A stretch of DNA of 13,655 nucleotides from a bacterium SM23_31 (GTDB lineage: Bacteria; SM23-31): NCBI GenBank assembly GCA_001304035.1, contig LJUD01000035.1:1-13655 (forward strand). Direction: 5' to 3'. Each line of letters begins with the position of its first letter. The first letter of the stretch is position 1. Shown here piece by piece: positions 12,958 to 13,655 of the stretch. The position numbers and the translations under genes were made by a program. The notes below the pieces were generated by a model that was given only the letters and a program-made list of their open reading frames with translations, did not search any database and had not been told where the DNA came from.

Positions 12958-12986
12958 ACAAAATTCATAAATAAATTAAACTAAAG
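12958..12986 (+). repeat. Left direct repeat flanking the AT-rich ORF
   Basis: ACAAAATT-CAT followed by AATAAATTAAACTAAA and G. The same sequence recurs at 13501-13533 with three extra T residues and single-base differences. The AT-rich ORF lies between the two. Confidence 0.75.
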
Positions 12987-12991
12987 TTTTG

Positions 12992-13426
12992 ATGAATATT
13001 TTAAATTTTATAGCTTATATAGTACTTACTATATTATACTTTCTATTTTTAATCAAATTAATTTGTTGGAAGACATTAAAAAGATTTGGATATTCAATTG
13101 AGATACCGTATTATTATATAATTCATTCAGAAATCTATGATTTAATATGCTTTCTTTTATTTTCATTAAGTATAGTTTTTGCATTTTTTCAATCTTTTTC
13201 ACCAAATTGGATTTTAATTATTATTCCAATATTTCTTTTTTTTATATCACAAGTTAAAGGAAGGAATAAAGCTGTTAAAATATTAAGAGAAATATTAGTA
13301 GATATTTATAATAATACAGATGATAAACTGGAAAAAAAGAAAATTGAAAATGATCTTGCTTTAAATAATTTATCTTTATTTAATAAATATATAAAACTTT
13401 GGCAAATTCTTAGATTTAAAAACTAA
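12992..13426 (+). CDS. Hypothetical small membrane protein, AT-rich, possibly acquired
   Basis: I do not recognise a family. The 144-residue product (from ATG at 12992; a TTG one codon earlier would add a single residue) has a membrane helix at about 5-27 (FIAYIVLTILYFLFLIKLIC). Two more follow at about 46-68 and 72-89 (NWILIIIPIFLFFISQ). The cytosolic-looking tail is Lys/Asn-rich and amphipathic (VKILREILVDIYNNTDDKLE, KKKIENDLALNN). Codon use is strongly biased to A/T, unlike gmk and yicC just upstream, which suggests foreign origin. No clear ribosome binding site is visible. It is bracketed by about 30-bp direct repeats (12958-12986, 13501-13533) and further out by heptamer arrays in opposite orientation. 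The frame is uninterrupted and membrane-like, so I believe it is a real gene. Confidence 0.65.
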   Translation: MNILNFIAYIVLTILYFLFLIKLICWKTLKRFGYSIEIPYYYIIHSEIYDLICFLLFSLSIVFAFFQSFSPNWILIIIPIFLFFISQVKGRNKAVKILREILVDIYNNTDDKLEKKKIENDLALNNLSLFNKYIKLWQILRFKN

Positions 13427-13500
13427 TATGGTATTTTATAAATACACACAAAAAAACAAATAAAAGCTAAGTTTGGGAGTGCTATCGCGGTGTAATTTTC

Positions 13501-13533
13501 ACAAAATTTTTCATGAATAAATTAAACTAAAAG
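13501..13533 (+). repeat. Right direct repeat flanking the AT-rich ORF
   Basis: ACAAAATTTTTCATG followed by AATAAATTAAACTAAA and AG; second copy of the sequence at 12958-12986. The right part of the repeat runs directly into the heptamer units at 13530. Confidence 0.75.
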
Positions 13534-13550
13534 CTAATAGCTAAAGGCTA
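13530..13550. repeat. Inverted-orientation heptamer array AAAGCTA-ATAGCTA-AAGGCTA
   Basis: Three units that are the reverse complement of the TAGCTTT/TAGCTAT units at 12756-12797. Together they form an imperfect inverted repeat bracketing about 795 bp that include the AT-rich ORF. Confidence 0.75.
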
Positions 13551-13566
13551 ATTGTCACATAGCATA

Positions 13567-13617
13567 ACATCGTTTACACTTTTTAATTATCAAAAGTCTA
13601 GCAAGACATCGTTAACA
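13567..13617. repeat. Pair of 12-mers ACATCGTTTACA / ACATCGTTAACA
   Basis: Copies at 13567-13578 and 13606-13617 with one mismatch, 39 bases apart start to start. Function unknown; they lie between the heptamer array and the palindrome at the window edge. Confidence 0.45.
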
Positions 13618-13628
13618 GATTTACCATA

Positions 13629-13646
13629 ACCACCCCATGGGGTGGT
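13629..13646. repeat. Perfect 18-bp palindrome ACCACCCCATGGGGTGGT
   Basis: Two nine-base arms with no spacer, followed by CGAGGTTTT at the window end. It could be part of a terminator, a REP-type repeat or a binding site; the sequence beyond the edge is needed to tell. Confidence 0.65.
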
Positions 13647-13655
13647 CGAGGTTTT

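Noticed and set aside
12756..13617. Integron attC-type cassette
   Set aside because: No convincing GTTRRRY/RYYYAAC core pair or attC-like imperfect palindrome was found; the boundaries are direct repeats and heptamers.

Overview
The window looks like chromosome from a bacterium of the Fibrobacteres-Chlorobi-Bacteroidetes (FCB) side of the tree, probably one of its little-cultured phyla. This placement is inferred, not measured. The evidence is a TPR protein with a GWxTD-type domain, the remnant of a type IX secretion C-terminal sorting domain, a degenerate PilM/PilN-PilO type module, and intergenic DNA full of short palindromes and heptamer repeats. Base composition is moderately AT-rich. Shine-Dalgarno sequences are clear at several genes, while others have none I can see.

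Left arm (1-4192, minus strand). One apparent operon reads right to left: a membrane-anchored pseudopilin-like protein with a six-residue repeat, a PilM-like actin fold protein, a PilN/PilO-like inner membrane protein, rsmD (16S rRNA m2G966 methyltransferase), coaD (phosphopantetheine adenylyltransferase) and the N-terminal part of pta (phosphotransacetylase, running off the left edge). Spacings are 3, 39, 7, -3 and 18 bp. A pilus/type II secretion-like inner-membrane platform is therefore apparently co-transcribed with housekeeping genes for ribosome methylation and CoA/acetyl-phosphate metabolism.

Middle (4193-7895, plus strand). A 487 bp AT-rich divergent intergenic region leads to corA (Mg2+/Co2+ channel). 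It is followed by the C-terminal half of a DUF502 protein (probably a remnant), a small membrane protein with a TrkH-like pore loop and a TrkA-C/RCK_C domain, and a peptidoglycan-binding plus M15-type zinc peptidase. Two of these genes concern cation transport.

Repeat-rich region (7896-8864). Nearly 1 kb holds no intact gene. It contains several copies of the palindrome TCCCGCTAAGCGGGA, an 88 bp inverted-repeat element, a 75-80 bp direct duplication, a triplicated 18-mer, a perfect 11 bp hairpin and a terminator-like hairpin. It also holds a 41-codon decayed sorting domain, and one palindrome copy lies in frame inside that relic.

Right arm. A large minus-strand TPR/GWxTD gene (8865-10985) has a perfect ribosome binding site and a signal peptide but is broken by a single in-frame TAG at codon 27. 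Across a 290 bp divergent region lies the yicC-gmk pair on the plus strand. The gmk stop codon forms the first three bases of a heptamer array (TAGCTAT x6). Beyond it is a strikingly AT-rich three-helix membrane ORF, bracketed by about 30 bp direct repeats and by heptamer arrays in opposite orientation. This resembles a small mobile or cassette-like insertion.

The observations most worth following are the amber-interrupted GWxTD gene, the palindrome inside the sorting-domain relic, the AT-rich flanked cassette and the unusual PilM/PilN-PilO module. I saw no CRISPR array, tRNA, rRNA or recognisable transposase.
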